Assembly: GCA_023053685.1 (NCBI GenBank)
Contig: JALIGW010000058.1
Span: forward strand, 3,310,045-3,374,044
Direction: 5' to 3'
DNA length: 64,000 nucleotides
From: Diadophis punctatus similis
Taxonomy: Eukaryota > Chordata > Lepidosauria > Squamata > Dipsadidae
The position numbers and the translations under genes were made by a program. The notes under the pieces are model-generated. The model had not been told where the DNA came from, did not search any database, and worked only from the letters and a program-made list of their open reading frames with translations. This document shows, one piece after another, positions 21,301 through 31,049 of the stretch (positions within the stretch are counted from its first letter, which is position 1; every line of letters begins with the position of its first letter).

Positions 21301-21560
21301 GACATAGACACTGCGGAGAGAAGATTGGCCCCCACCTTGATACTCTTTCAAAAGACCCTGAAGACCTGGTTTTGTAAACAGGCCTGGAGACCCCAGGGGG
21401 ATACGGAGTTCATTAACTGGTTGGTTTGATCATTGTCACCAGAAAGTTTGAGGATCATTGGCGTTTGCATTGGGGTTTCATTTCTCTGAGCTGCCAGAAT
21501 CGCCCTGAGTCAATTGGGCTGCCAAACAAACCTGAATAAATGTATTTATTCAACTTAGAA

Positions 21561-22449
21561 ACCGTCCATTTCTCCTGGAGATTTATTTATACATAAATAA
21601 CTGTAGGAGGGGAAACTCCAGGAAGGCGCAGAAGAGCAGGATGGATCTGCTGTTGAAGGTGGTGAGCGCTCTGCTCAAGCCAAGCTTGCTTGGTCTCTTG
21701 TCTCTTGTTTTGGAGGAAGAGGAAACATTGAATACTAGTAGCTGGATACCCGTGCTGCGCTACGAAATTATGTGATCGGGCTTGATACATTGACACTTGA
21801 GAATTTATGTAGAAAGTGTAACTCCTTAGCATCAAAGCGTATTAATATAAGGCAACTGGCAGTTGGAATGGAGTTCTTTTCAGGTGGGGAGGGGGAGTAG
21901 AATATCTAAACTCCCAGTCTGCAGGCCGGATAAGTCATGCGCTGGCCACGCCCACCTTTAGCGAAGGGGTCGCATCAGAGCGTGTTAATATAAGGCAACT
22001 GGCAGTTGGAATAGAGTTCTTTTCAGGTGGGGAGGGGGAGTAGCATCCTTAGCCCTTGCAGAGCGTGTTAATATAATACTGTATAAGAAATACTAATGAT
22101 CTGATGGTCATTTCGAAAAATCCTTTCTTAGCGAGCACCTAGAAGCCAAGAGGAACATACGTGCCAAGTTTCAAGTTTGTAGGCTTTACAGTTCTGGATA
22201 TTTCATGATGAGTGAGTGGTATTTGGCTTATATATATATATATAGATTTGATTGGTGAGAGCTGGACCAATTATGGCAGGGAATGCTGGGTTGTAGGCTC
22301 ATCAGGAAACCCTTGTAGGAAACCAATCACGTCGGGAAATCAAGCCACAATAGGAATGCAGGAAGAACAGGACCCACGGAGAGTCCTAGGGAGCGAGTGT
22401 CCATACAAGTGTCTCGGCCTCCAGGGGGTAGCAAAATCCCATTATATGG
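21561..22449. repeat. Unassigned repeat with a duplicated block of about 67 bp
   Basis: GTTAATATAAGGCAACTGGC, TTGGAATRGAGTTCTTTTCA and GGTGGGGAGGGGGAGTAG occur at about 21839-21903 and again at 21983-22043, and a third partial copy follows at 22050-22080. GCTGGATACCCGTGCTGCGC nearby suggests a transposon edge; the family was not named. Confidence 0.5.
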
Positions 22450-22640
22450 ACTATCCTGTTTGTGGAAAGTCTGTAGAGATTCTCAGTCCTCCAGGTCATG
22501 GTTGTCCCAAAGGTGCTTTTGCAGGAGGCAACTGGACTTTCTTGTTTTTTTCTTTTTGAAGACGTTTCGCTTCTCATCCGAGAAGCTTCTTCAGCTCTGA
22601 CTGGATGGTGGGGAATAATGGAAGGATTTATACTCCTTGC
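22450..22640 (+). repeat. Repeat V with flanking body
   Basis: GAAGACGTTTCGCTTCTCAT, CCGAGAAGCTTCTTCAGCTC, preceded by CCCAAAGGTGCTTTTGCAGG, as at 20786 and 47515. Confidence 0.7.
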
Positions 22641-22671
22641 AAGAAAGCTGGACATTTGCATCGTTTTAGAG

Positions 22672-23129
22672 CAGGGGACTGCAACCTTAAACACTCAAAC
22701 AGCCATTTGGACCCATTCCCCACAGAAAATAAAACACCAGGAGCCACAAAACCTGGGTGGGCGTGTCCAACTCGACATCACTCACTTCCACCAGACACAT
22801 GACCTCCCTAGCCACGCCCACCCAGCCAGTCATTAGGGCAGAGAACCGGTTGTTAAAAAACACCGGGAACCACAAAACCCATTTCACACCTCTCTCCCTC
22901 GCTCCCCCCCCTCTCTCTGTCTCTCTATCTCCCCCTCTCTCTGTCTCTCTCTGTCTCTGCCCCAGCAGCTTCTCCTTCCCCCCGCTGTCGCCCTTACCTT
23001 CTCAGGCCAGGTGAGGAGTGACTGGGTGGGAGAGGGGTGGGGCCAGCCAATGGTGGGAACACCCGACAGGAAGCCACAGCAGAGGGCCCAAAGAGCCGCA
23101 TGCGGCTCCGGAGCCGCAGGTTGCTGACA
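22672..23129. mobile_element. hAT-like element with CT-rich microsatellite inside
   Basis: The left end CAGGGGACTGCAACCTTAAA pairs with the right end CCGCAGGTTGCTGACACCC. Its right side joins CR1 sequence. A polypyrimidine run occupies about 22898-22980. Target duplication not resolved. Confidence 0.65.
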
Positions 23130-23402
23130 CCCGTTCTTCGTATGTTTTAGCCTCCAGTCCCCTAATCCTCTTTGTTGCTCTTCTCCGCACTCTTTCTAGA
23201 GTCTCAACATCCTTTTTACATCATGGCAACCAAAACTGAATGCAGCATTCCAAGTATGGCCTTACCAAGGCATTATAAAGGGGTATTAACACTTCGCGTG
23301 ATCTTGATTCTATCCCTCTGTTGATGCAGCCTAGAACTGTGTTGGCTTTTTTGACAGCTGCTGCACACGGCTGGCTCATATTTAAGTGATTGAGAAACAC
23401 CA
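23130..23402 (-). mobile_element. CR1 RT fragment (minus)
   Basis: Minus-strand translation includes [20 protein letters not shown] and [17 protein letters not shown]. The CR1 RT C-terminal region is 5'-truncated. Confidence 0.88.
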
Positions 23403-23515
23403 CAGTCTAGTTCGGATGTATCCATGAACATGGCGAGACAAAAGAATCTTGCCAGTTTACCAGACAGATGGCCTAGGGAGCAAAGCCGTTCCGGAATCTG
23501 GAAGTCCTGCTAGAT
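23403..23515. other. No recognised feature
   Basis: Short unassigned spacer. Confidence 0.4.
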
Positions 23516-23648
23516 GGGGTCTTCAACCTTGGCAACTTTAAGACTTGTGGACTACAACTCCCAGAATTCCTCAGCCAGCAAAGCTGGCTGAGGAATTCTG
23601 GGAGTTGAAGTCCACAAGTCTTAAAGTTGCCAAGGTTGGAGACCCCTG
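23516..23648. mobile_element. MITE-3 hairpin
   Basis: TTCAACCTTGGCAACTTTAA with its mirror TTAAAGTTGCCAAGGTTGGA. TGCTAGAT at the left and TGCTAGAA at the right suggest an 8-bp duplication. Confidence 0.85.
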
Positions 23649-23687
23649 TGCTAGAAATATTCCAAAAACCCCTCCCAGAGAGATTAC

Positions 23688-23803
23688 AGATTAACAGAGT
23701 TGGAAGGGACCTTGCAGGTCATCTAGTCCAACCCCCTGCCCAAGCAGGAGACCCTACATCTGCCTCTACCTAGGATCGAACTCACAACCTCCTGATTGGA
23801 GCA
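23688..23803 (-). mobile_element. tRNA-headed SINE with CR1-type tail
   Basis: Minus strand: CCAATCAGGAGGTTGTGAGT, TTCGATCCTAGGTAGAGGCA (B-box), then GTAGGGTCTCCTGCTTGGGC and the CR1 3' end to CCTTCCAACTCTGTTAATC. The head is tRNA-derived and the tail is CR1, so it is presumably mobilised by CR1 machinery. Confidence 0.8.
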
Positions 23804-24095
23804 ACAGAAACAGACCGTGAAGTTGGTGTGTGTGGGGTCTCTAACAATGCTTTGAATGCATAGCGGATTTGGGTGACCGGAAGGATTGAAAATTGCCCCT
23901 GCAAACTTTTAGCCCATTTTAAGATCTGTAGTTGAGTCTGTGCAACTCATCCAGTGGTTTCATTGCCGCGAAACCTCCTGGGTGTTTCCCCTTCCTTGGG
24001 AAGCTGCTTTTGCAAAGCTTCCCACCGTCCGACATGGCAAGAAACGGCACCGGGGAGGACCCAGCTGCATCGTCCAGCCGTTGCTTCCGACTGCA
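23804..24095. other. No recognised feature
   Basis: No repeat or exon recognised. Confidence 0.4.
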
Positions 24096-24482
24096 GCTAG
24101 TCCTCAACTTACCACAGTCCATTTAGTGACCATTCAAAGCCACAAAGGCCCTGAAAAAAGTGGCCTGCGACCGTTTTTCGTACCTACTACCATCCCTGAG
24201 GCCACATGATCAAAATTCAGACACTTGCCAGCAGGTTCGTATTTATGACGGTTGCAGCGTCCTGGGGGTGACGTAATCCCCCCCCCCCGCGTTTTGCGAC
24301 TTTCGGACAAGCAGTCCATGGGGAAGCCAGATTCACTTAACAACCAGGTTACTGCAGTGCTTCGCTTAACAACTGGGGGAAGAAAGGTCTCAAAATGGGG
24401 CGAAATTCACCGAACCCATGTCTCCCTGAGCAGCGGAAATGTCGGGCTGACTTGTGGTCGTAAGACGAGGACTCTCCCCGTA
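24096..24482. mobile_element. MITE-1 copy
   Basis: CTAGTCCTCAACTTACCACA to TGGTCGTAAGACGAGGACTC, with the usual interior. Confidence 0.82.
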
Positions 24483-24785
24483 CATGGAGCAAAACTTCTC
24501 TTGGCTTCCTTTCTGGATCTTTTGCACCGGGGTGAAGTTTACAGCTCTCTAATGAAACCGCCTTGTAAAGCTACTCAGATGTTCCACATAGCTGGAAAGG
24601 AGCCAGGAATCACTGGAAAATTGGCCGAAAAATGCATTTTCCTTTGGAATTCTTCCTTTCCTTGTAGAGTTGTTGATTAGCACGTTGGCGTTGGCGATAT
24701 TATTTCCTATTAAACCTCTTTCCACTTTCCCAGCATCTTGTTGTCTGGTCTGTTAGCCAGCTGTGGGGAGTGGGTTACTCTACAG
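24483..24785. other. No recognised feature
   Basis: Unassigned spacer of about 300 bp. Confidence 0.4.
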
Positions 24786-25453
24786 CAGTGCTTCTCAATT
24801 ATTTTCTGTTACCCCCCCCCCTAGGAAGAAGTAAACATTTTGCACGCCCCCAACTCTCCAATCTGGGCCCCAATGAAATTTTAGTGTTAATATTTATTAT
24901 TTTACTTATTCTAAGCTGCAAGCAAACTATTGGCTGGGGAAGGCTGCTCTACCCACTTACCTGGGAGTAAGTCACACTGAACTCAGTGGAGCCTGTTTTC
25001 GGTTAGGCAGGCATAGGCTACCGTGGTTAGGGCCCTCTTTTGACACGGGGCCGGGCCAGCTTAATCAAGCTGATGTTTTGGGGTCGCCGGCCTGGCCCAT
25101 AAGCGCCGCCTCTGCCGGGCACTCACAGCGAATGGTGTGGAAGGAGGCTTTAGGGTGCCGTTCGAAGCTTTCGCCCAGCTGCAGAGGATGCTCCTCGTCC
25201 AGCAGCAGGTTCGCCATGCCGTTCATGGCTACCGCGGCGCCCGGCGAGAACAACAAGAACCCACGTAGCCGCCCCGCCCCGCCTGGCCGCCTTCTCTTCC
25301 AGGCTCGGAGCAGCGTGCAACTGGGAAAACACTCCCCGTCCGGGGGAATCAATCGAGAGGGACCACACATGTTCCCCGGGGTCACATGCGCCCTCCCATG
25401 GCATCACTCTGAGCCCCCCCAGGGGGGCGCACCGCACTACTTGAAAAGGACTG
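24786..25453 (-). mobile_element. 668-bp hAT-like element carrying an EAF1 first exon, copy 2
   Basis: Inverted relative to copy 1 and the same length. CTCTACAG (24778-24785) and CTCTACGG (25454-25461) are an 8-bp duplication with one difference. Different target sequences at the two copies show two separate insertions rather than one segmental inversion. Confidence 0.9.
25127..25226 (-). pseudogene. EAF1: Captured EAF1 coding exon 1 inside hAT copy 2
   Basis: The start ATG at 25226 opens 33 codons, [20 protein letters not shown] then [13 protein letters not shown], one codon shorter than copy 1 (an in-frame 3-bp loss after LLLD). The donor GCT|GTGAGT is intact at 25127/25126. The MNG start is closer to human EAF1 than copy 1's MDG. 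Confidence 0.82.
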
Positions 25454-25664
25454 CTCTACGGGCAGTCCTTGCATTATGACCATGATGGGGACCAGAATTT
25501 ACATTACAGATAGTCCTCGACGTACGACCGCTCAGAATTAATGTAGCGAAGGGAGAAATTTGTTAAGTGAGTTTTGGCCCCGTTTTCCCGACTTTTCTTA
25601 CCACCGTTGTTCAGTGAATGACTGCAGTTCTGAAACGAGTAACATGGTTGGTAAGTGAATAGCA

Positions 25665-25885
25665 ATAGCAATAGCACTTAGACTTATATACTGCTTCATA
25701 GTGCTTTACAGCCCTCTCTAAGCGGTTTACAGAGTTCAGCATATTGCCCCCAACAATCTGGGTCCTCATTTTACCCACCTCAGAAGGATGGAAGGCTGAG
25801 TCAACCTTGAGCCTGGTGAGATTTGAACAGCTGAACTGCTGAACTGCAGTGCTGCACTTTAACCACTGCGCCACCTCGCCTCAGT
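25665..25885 (-). mobile_element. tRNA-derived SINE (minus)
   Basis: Minus strand: GGCGCAGTGGTTAAAGTGCA head, then the AACAATCTGGGTC-type body and TGCTATTGCTATTCAC tail. Same family as 30237-30507. Confidence 0.82.
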
Positions 25886-25939
25886 CCGGCTTCCCCACTG
25901 ACTTTACTTGTCAGAAGGTCGCATAAGGGGGGATTGCAT

Positions 25940-26194
25940 CAGCGGTGAAATCTACTTACCTTTCCTACCAGTTTGGAAGTGCACACTTCATGCTCCGCTC
26001 ACGTGCGTGCTTTTTTACCCTCTGCGCATGCGCAGAAGGCTTGCGCAAGCACAGAGGGTTAAAAAAAGGAAATGTCAGCATTCGGGCAGGTGGGCAGAGC
26101 CTCGTGCTGCCGCTACTACCGGTTCTCCGAACTACCGGCGGCCGCCGCTACCGGTACGCCCGAACCGGGCCGAACAGGTAGCATTTCACCCCTG
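25940..26194. mobile_element. MITE-2 with 8-bp target duplication
   Basis: Begins CAGCGGTGAAATCTACTTAC, ends GTAGCATTTCACCCCTG. The flanks GATTGCAT (25932-25939) and GATCACAT (26195-26202) differ at two bases; MITE-1 consensus has GATCACAT there. The interior holds TGCGCATGCGCA. Confidence 0.85.
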
Positions 26195-26516
26195 GATCAC
26201 ATGACCCCAGGATGCTGCAACCGTCATAAAATACGAGTCAGTTGCCAAGTATCTGAATTTTGCAGTATCCCCATGGTCACGTGATCAAAATGTGGACGCT
26301 TATGACAGTTGAAGCGTCCGGGAGTCATGTGATCCCTTTTTGCGACCTTCTGACAAGCAAAGTCAATGGGGAAAGCACATTCACTTAACAACCATATTAT
26401 TTGTTTAACAACTGCAGTGATTCACTTAACAAATTTCATTCCTCTGTCTTTTTGGCCAGAAACCATTAAAAAATAACTAACTAACTACGGTAACTAACTA
26501 GATAGATAAGATAGAT

Positions 26517-26650
<134 letters not shown>

Positions 26651-26757
26651 CTTAACAACAGTGTTACTAATATAGCAACTGCAGTGATTCATTTAACAAC
26701 TGTGCCAAGAAAGGTCATAAAATGGGGCAAAATTCATTTAACAAATGTCTCACTTAG

Positions 26758-27401
26758 CCACAGAGGGGGTCAACTTATTTTCCAAAGCACCTGAAGGCCA
26801 GACAAGGAATAATGGATGGAAACTGACCAAGGAGAGATTCAACCTGGAAATAAGGAGAAATTTCCTGACAGTGAGAACCATCCACCGATGGAACAGAAGT
26901 TGCCTTCGGAAGTTGTGGGAGCTTCATTACTGGAGGCTTTCAAGAAGAGACTGGGCTGACATCTGTCAGAAGTGGTGTAGGGTCGTGATGGTGAACCTAT
27001 GGCACGCGTGCTGGAAGTGGCACGCAGAGCCATCGCCTGTTGTTCTTCCGGGTTGCGGCGCACTGGCCAGCTGGTCTTCACGTGCATGGGAGCACCGGAA
27101 ACTGGAAGAGAAGCCGGCCAGTGCGCATGCACATGCCGGAAGATCTTCTGGTTCCTGGCATGCGCATGCGCACTGGTCAGATGGTCTTCGCGCATGCATG
27201 CGTGCCAGAAACTGGAAGACCAGGTGTCTGGTGTGCATGCACGTGCCGGAAACTAGAAGATTATCTTCCCGGCATGCACACGCACCCCCACTTTGGTACT
27301 CAGTGCCGAAAAGATTTGCCAACACTGGTGTAGGGTCTCCTGCTTGGGCAGGGGTTTGGACTAGATGACCTCCAAGGTCCCTTCCAACTCTGTTAATCTG
27401 T
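26758..27401 (+). mobile_element. CR1 3' fragment split by a MITE-4
   Basis: CR1 blocks LFSKAPEGQTRNNGWKL and the IRRNFLTVR block precede the insertion at 26982; the tail resumes GTGTAGGGTCTCCTGCTTGG at 27328. Confidence 0.9.
26983..27327. mobile_element. MITE-4 copy A, hAT-type
   Basis: Begins TCGTGATGGTGAACCTATGG and ends AGATTTGCCAACACTG. GTGTAGGG occurs at 26975-26982 and 27328-27335, a perfect 8-bp duplication inside CR1. The interior is CpG- and TGCATGCGC-rich. Confidence 0.92.
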
Positions 27402-27402
27402 T

Positions 27403-27705
27403 AAAGAGGGGGCCAACCTATTCTACAAAGCACCTGAAGGCCAGACAAGGAATAATGAATGGAAACTGAACAAGGAGAGATTCAACCTAGAAATAAGGAG
27501 AAATTTCCTGACAGTGATAACAATCAACCCATGGAACAGAAGTTGCCTTCTGAAGTTGTGGGAGCTTCATCACTGGAGGCTTTCAAGAAGAGACTAGACT
27601 GCCATCTGTCAGAACACTGTCATGTGGAGGGTCTCCTGCTTGGATGGGTGGGTTGGACTAGATGACCTCCAAGGTCCCTTCCAACTCTGTTATTCTGTTA
27701 AAGCA
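27403..27705 (+). mobile_element. CR1 3' fragment
   Basis: GAGGGGGCCAACCTATTCTA through CCAACTCTGTTATTCTGTTA. It resembles the preceding copy without the MITE-4. Confidence 0.9.
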
Positions 27706-28343
27706 CAGCCATGAACAGGGACTGAGGCTCAAGCCAACATCCAGATAACAGGGCCAAACAACCAAGTAGAAAATAACATCCTCATGATGGATCTACCAAG
27801 GAGGAAAACCATACCCACACTGGCAGGGAAAGCTACTGCAAAGTTCTAAATCAAATGAGCCCAAATTTTCATATTATTTATTTGCTGAGGCAAATGATTC
27901 TTAACGCAACTCTTTTGTCTTTCAAAGGACCCATCAAAATTTCTGAATGGAAGCTGAGTTTAGGAGAAGGGATGGAGGGAGGGAGAGGGCTAGGTTTTTT
28001 TTTTAATGTCCCCTTTAAAAAAACATGCTCTGAGCATCTATTTTAAGGCTCCACGAGAGATGAATCATGAATTCACATTAGCTGAGCAAAGATAAGAGGC
28101 TCCTGGGAGCAGTTGTCCTCCTCCCCCCACCTCCAAAAAAACCCCTGGCTTTTTGCCTTTGCATGTTGTTACTTTTGGACAGCATCTGCCCGCCAATCCT
28201 CCTGCCTCAATCCCACACAAGCAGCGCACAAGCAGCGGTTCACTCTTTGTGGCCCAACATTTCGGATTCCGTCCCCCATCCGTGTGGCTGCATTTATTTA
28301 GATCTCCGGGATTTCAAAAGTTGCACACACAACATAACTGGAG
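27706..28343. other. No recognised feature
   Basis: Single-copy-looking, no exon or repeat recognised. Confidence 0.45.
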
Positions 28344-28351
28344 GTGCTGGG

Positions 28352-28586
28352 CAGTGGTGGGGCTCAATTTTTTTTACTACCGGTTCTGTGGGCGTGGCTT
28401 GGTGGGCGTGGCAGGGGAAGGATACTGCAAAATCCCCATTTCCTCCCGCTCAGCTGGGACTCCGGAGGCAGAGAATAGATGGGGGCGGGGCCAGTCAGAG
28501 GTGGTATATACCGGTTCTCCAAACTACTCAAAATTTCTGCTACCGGTTCTCCAGAACTGGTCAGAACCTGCTGAAACCCACCTCTG
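28352..28586. mobile_element. MITE-2 with perfect 8-bp target duplication
   Basis: Begins CAGTGGTGGGGCTCAATTTT and ends TGCTGAAACCCACCTCTG. GTGCTGGG is at 28344-28351 and 28587-28594. Good reference copy for the family. Confidence 0.93.
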
Positions 28587-28636
28587 GTGCTGGGTTAAGA
28601 AAGACTGGAATAGAGAACGTTCCAGGACAATAGCTA

Positions 28637-28840
28637 TTTTTAAAAATTTTTGATTTTTACCTCATTTCCTTTTACTTTTTTTTCTTTCTTTCTTTCTTTC
28701 TTTCTTTCTTTCCTTTCTTTCTTTTTCTTTCTTTTTCTTTCTTTCTTTCTTTTTTCTTTTTCTTCCTTCCTTCCTTCCTTCCTCCCTCCTTCCTTCCTTC
28801 CTTCCTTCCTTTTTCTTTCTATATCTATCTATTATCTATC

Positions 28841-28911
<71 letters not shown>

Positions 28912-28975
28912 ATCATTGTCTATCTGTATCTATTTATCTATATATCAGTATATCATCTATATCTCTATCTAGTTT
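28637..28975. repeat. Polypyrimidine tract and (CTAT)n
   Basis: TTTC/TTCC stretches at 28676-28818, then about 22 CTAT units at 28823-28911 and imperfect TATC beyond. Confidence 0.95.
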
Positions 28976-29095
28976 TTGATTGCTGCGGGCACTCACGAGA
29001 AGTTTTTTTTTTTACTTTGCAAGTTTTTTCCCTGCGCGCAACGGCTTAGAGACGACCCGGAGCTGCCAGTCTCCGGTAAGATGTGCGTCTCGTTT

Positions 29096-29289
29096 TTTGT
29101 ATCACTAGGCTGTAAAAGGATAGTGTCGACGAGATGGTTCACATGTATGTTCAATGTTTTCTATTTTCAAAGATATTTGATACTTTATTTGTATATACAT
29201 ATGTTTACACATGTTTTTATGTTTGTTTGTATGTTTGTCTTTTTAACATAATCAATAAAGACTATTTTTAAAAAATAAATAAATAAATA
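29096..29289 (+). mobile_element. Retro-insertion with 18-bp target duplication
   Basis: AAGATGTGCGTCTCGTTT stands at 29078-29095 and 29290-29307. The insert ends CATAATCAATAAAGACTATT and an A-rich (AAAT)n tail, as expected of LINE-driven target-primed insertion. The body was not identified; it may be a LINE 3' end or a transcript fragment. Confidence 0.85.
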
Positions 29290-29479
29290 AAGATGTGCGT
29301 CTCGTTTCTCCTATTCAAAACATAGCAAAACTCTTCCAGCGGGATTCTTTTATGGCCACTTTTTTTTAAAGGGTTAAAGACCCTCTGCGAATCGCCCCAT
29401 AAATCGGCTCTGATTCCATAGCGCCTAAGACTGTCCACTGTTGACCTCACCCGATTCCTAAGAGGTCAGTAAGGGGCGT

Positions 29480-29603
29480 GCATAAGTGCACCAGTGTGCC
29501 TACCGTCCCTGTCCTAATGTACCAATCTTATGTACATAAACAATGTTACATCTATGTATATTACTAACACGTAATTGACAAAATAAATAAATAAAATAAA
29601 AAT
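29480..29603 (+). mobile_element. LINE/SINE 3'-end fragment with (AAAT)n tail
   Basis: TCTTATGTACATAAACAATG then ATTGACAAAATAAATAAATA. Class not determined. Confidence 0.45.
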
Positions 29604-29742
29604 CAGGCAAGCTGGCGGGATCCTGCCAAAACTGTGGAGTGGGCGTGGCGCTCCGCTTTCCCCTAATCCCGGAGCAGGCCAGCCAGAGCCAGGCGGCTGT
29701 GGTTCCCCCTCCCAACCTCTCCTATTCCCCGGGCCCGTGAGA
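29604..29742 (-). other. GC-rich segment continuing from the HHEX fragment
   Basis: After the HHEX-like frame loses similarity, GC-rich sequence runs to the A/T-rich tail at 29603. It is not recognisable as HHEX coding or intron from memory. Confidence 0.4.
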
Positions 29743-30012
29743 TTTTCCCAGGGGATCATGGTGGAGGACTGTGTGCAAGTAATCGCTGACGGCGTGGGGA
29801 AACGGGTACAGCAGCGGCCCGGCCGCAGGGCTGTAGGGGCCGCTGCCATAGGTGGCTGCAGCCAGGGGGTGTGAGAAGGCCGGGTGGATCAGCGTTGGCT
29901 CGTAGATGGGAGTCCGGTAGGAAGCCACCAGGCTGGTGAAGGAGGAATTGGGCGACGGCAAAGTGGGCGGAGGTGGCTCTGGCGGTCCCGGCACACCCCT
30001 GCCCAGGATGTC
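29743..30012 (-). pseudogene. HHEX: HHEX exon-1 fragment, 90 open codons, truncated at both ends
   Basis: HHEX is a homeodomain transcription factor; its N-terminus is a proline-rich repression domain. The frame starts DILGRGVPGPPEPPPPTLPS, runs through PNSSFTSLVASYRTPIYEPT, LIHPAFSHPLAAATYG, LLYPFPHAVSDYLHTVLHHD and PLGK, aligning throughout with human HHEX as recalled. Upstream it joins LINE-like sequence, downstream it diverges just before the block expected next. No homeodomain is present. Changes such as RH to HH and PR to PH at likely CpG codons suggest decay, though no stop has appeared. HHEX itself is not expected beside REM1-HM13. Confidence 0.8.
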
Positions 30013-30236
30013 TTTTCAATTTTAAATTATTTTGTTCATCCAATAATTGATTGCAAATAACTTTTTTGCCCAAATCCAAGAGATTGGGATAGATTGTGGC
30101 TTCCATCGGAGATATCCATTTGGGCATATTGATATAAAATTTTCTTTTGATTTCCTTCCAATTATCAAGCAGTGTTCCCCGGATATGGTGCCTCTGAAAA
30201 TAGCTGTGTGTTTTGTATGCTCCATTCTAGATGGAC
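30013..30236 (-). mobile_element. LINE ORF2-like fragment joined to the HHEX fragment
   Basis: Minus-strand translation gives MPKWISPMEATIYPNLLDLG then KKVICNQLLDEQNNLKLK, resembling the ORF2 C-terminal tail of L1-type LINEs. It is frameshifted. The join to HHEX falls in AAAAGACATCC. Confidence 0.45.
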
Positions 30237-30241
30237 ACCTT

Positions 30242-30272
<31 letters not shown>

Positions 30273-30507
30273 TTTGTGAGATTTATATACCGCCTCACAG
30301 TGCAAGCACTCTCTAAGCGGTTTACACCAGTAAGCAATGTATATTTACATTGCCCCCAACAATCTGGGTCCTCATTTTACCCACCTCGGAAGGATGGAAG
30401 GCTGAGTCAACCTTGAGCCGGTGAGATTTGAACCGCTGACCTGCAGATCACCGTCAGCTAAAGTGGCCTGCAGTACTGCCTCTAACCGCTGCGCCACCTC
30501 GGCTCTT
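30237..30507 (-). mobile_element. tRNA-derived SINE (minus), near full length
   Basis: Minus strand: GAGGTGGCGCAGCGGTTAGA head, GGTTCAAATCTCACCGGCTC B-box region, GAGGCGGTATATAAATCTCA and (AAAT)n tail. Best copy of the family in the window. Confidence 0.9.
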
Positions 30508-30985
30508 TTGTATGTACGCATAAATCAAGGATTTTTGTTGCTTTGCCACAGGTGAATCAAGGTTAGCATGGCTTCTCCAACCCACTGGCTTAGCTTGACA
30601 GGTGAATCTAGTTTGTTATGACAAAGAAAATTTGCCCCGTTCATCCGTCGATAAATTATAACCTAACAAAGCCCTGGCTGCAGTACACATTTTTGCTGGG
30701 GCAGCTCCGACTTTAAACAACTTGCAAAAAAAAAAAAAACCAACGTTTTGCTTCCATATAATCAGCTTAATTCTTGGAAAATTCCCCTCATGTTCGCTCG
30801 TCCTATTTTTAAAAGCTGCAGCACAGGGGATGGTCCCTAGAAGGAAAACACACAGCAAGGAACCGGCTGTAATATTGGAAGCCTTGGCAACGCTGCAGTG
30901 AATTGAAGGTGCAGTCTGAGGGTAACTTGTTAGAAAGATGCCAAGAGTCTAGAAAGTGTGCAGAGAAGAGCTACAAAGGGAGGGA
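30508..30985. other. No recognised feature
   Basis: Unassigned sequence. Confidence 0.4.
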
Positions 30986-31049
30986 AGACAGCCCCCTCCC
31001 TCCTACAAGAATGAAATATTTTGAGGAATATTAAAAAGGCAGAATATTA

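Larger units (their letters stand above)
19875..21560 (+). mobile_element. Non-LTR LINE remnant (L2-like), in three pieces
   Basis: Pieces at 19875-19962, 20631-20785 and about 21300-21560 translate to a decayed C-terminal pattern (VTFKALYGL, a GRTQKKG-like block, LKTWFCKQAW) of L2-like LINEs. It is interrupted by the EAF1-carrying hAT and by repeat V and CR1 sequence. Confidence 0.5.

Noticed and set aside
19963..25453. The two EAF1-bearing elements as one inverted segmental duplication
   Set aside because: The flanking 8-bp duplications differ (GCTTAAGG and CTCTACAG) and the similarity ends exactly at the element termini.
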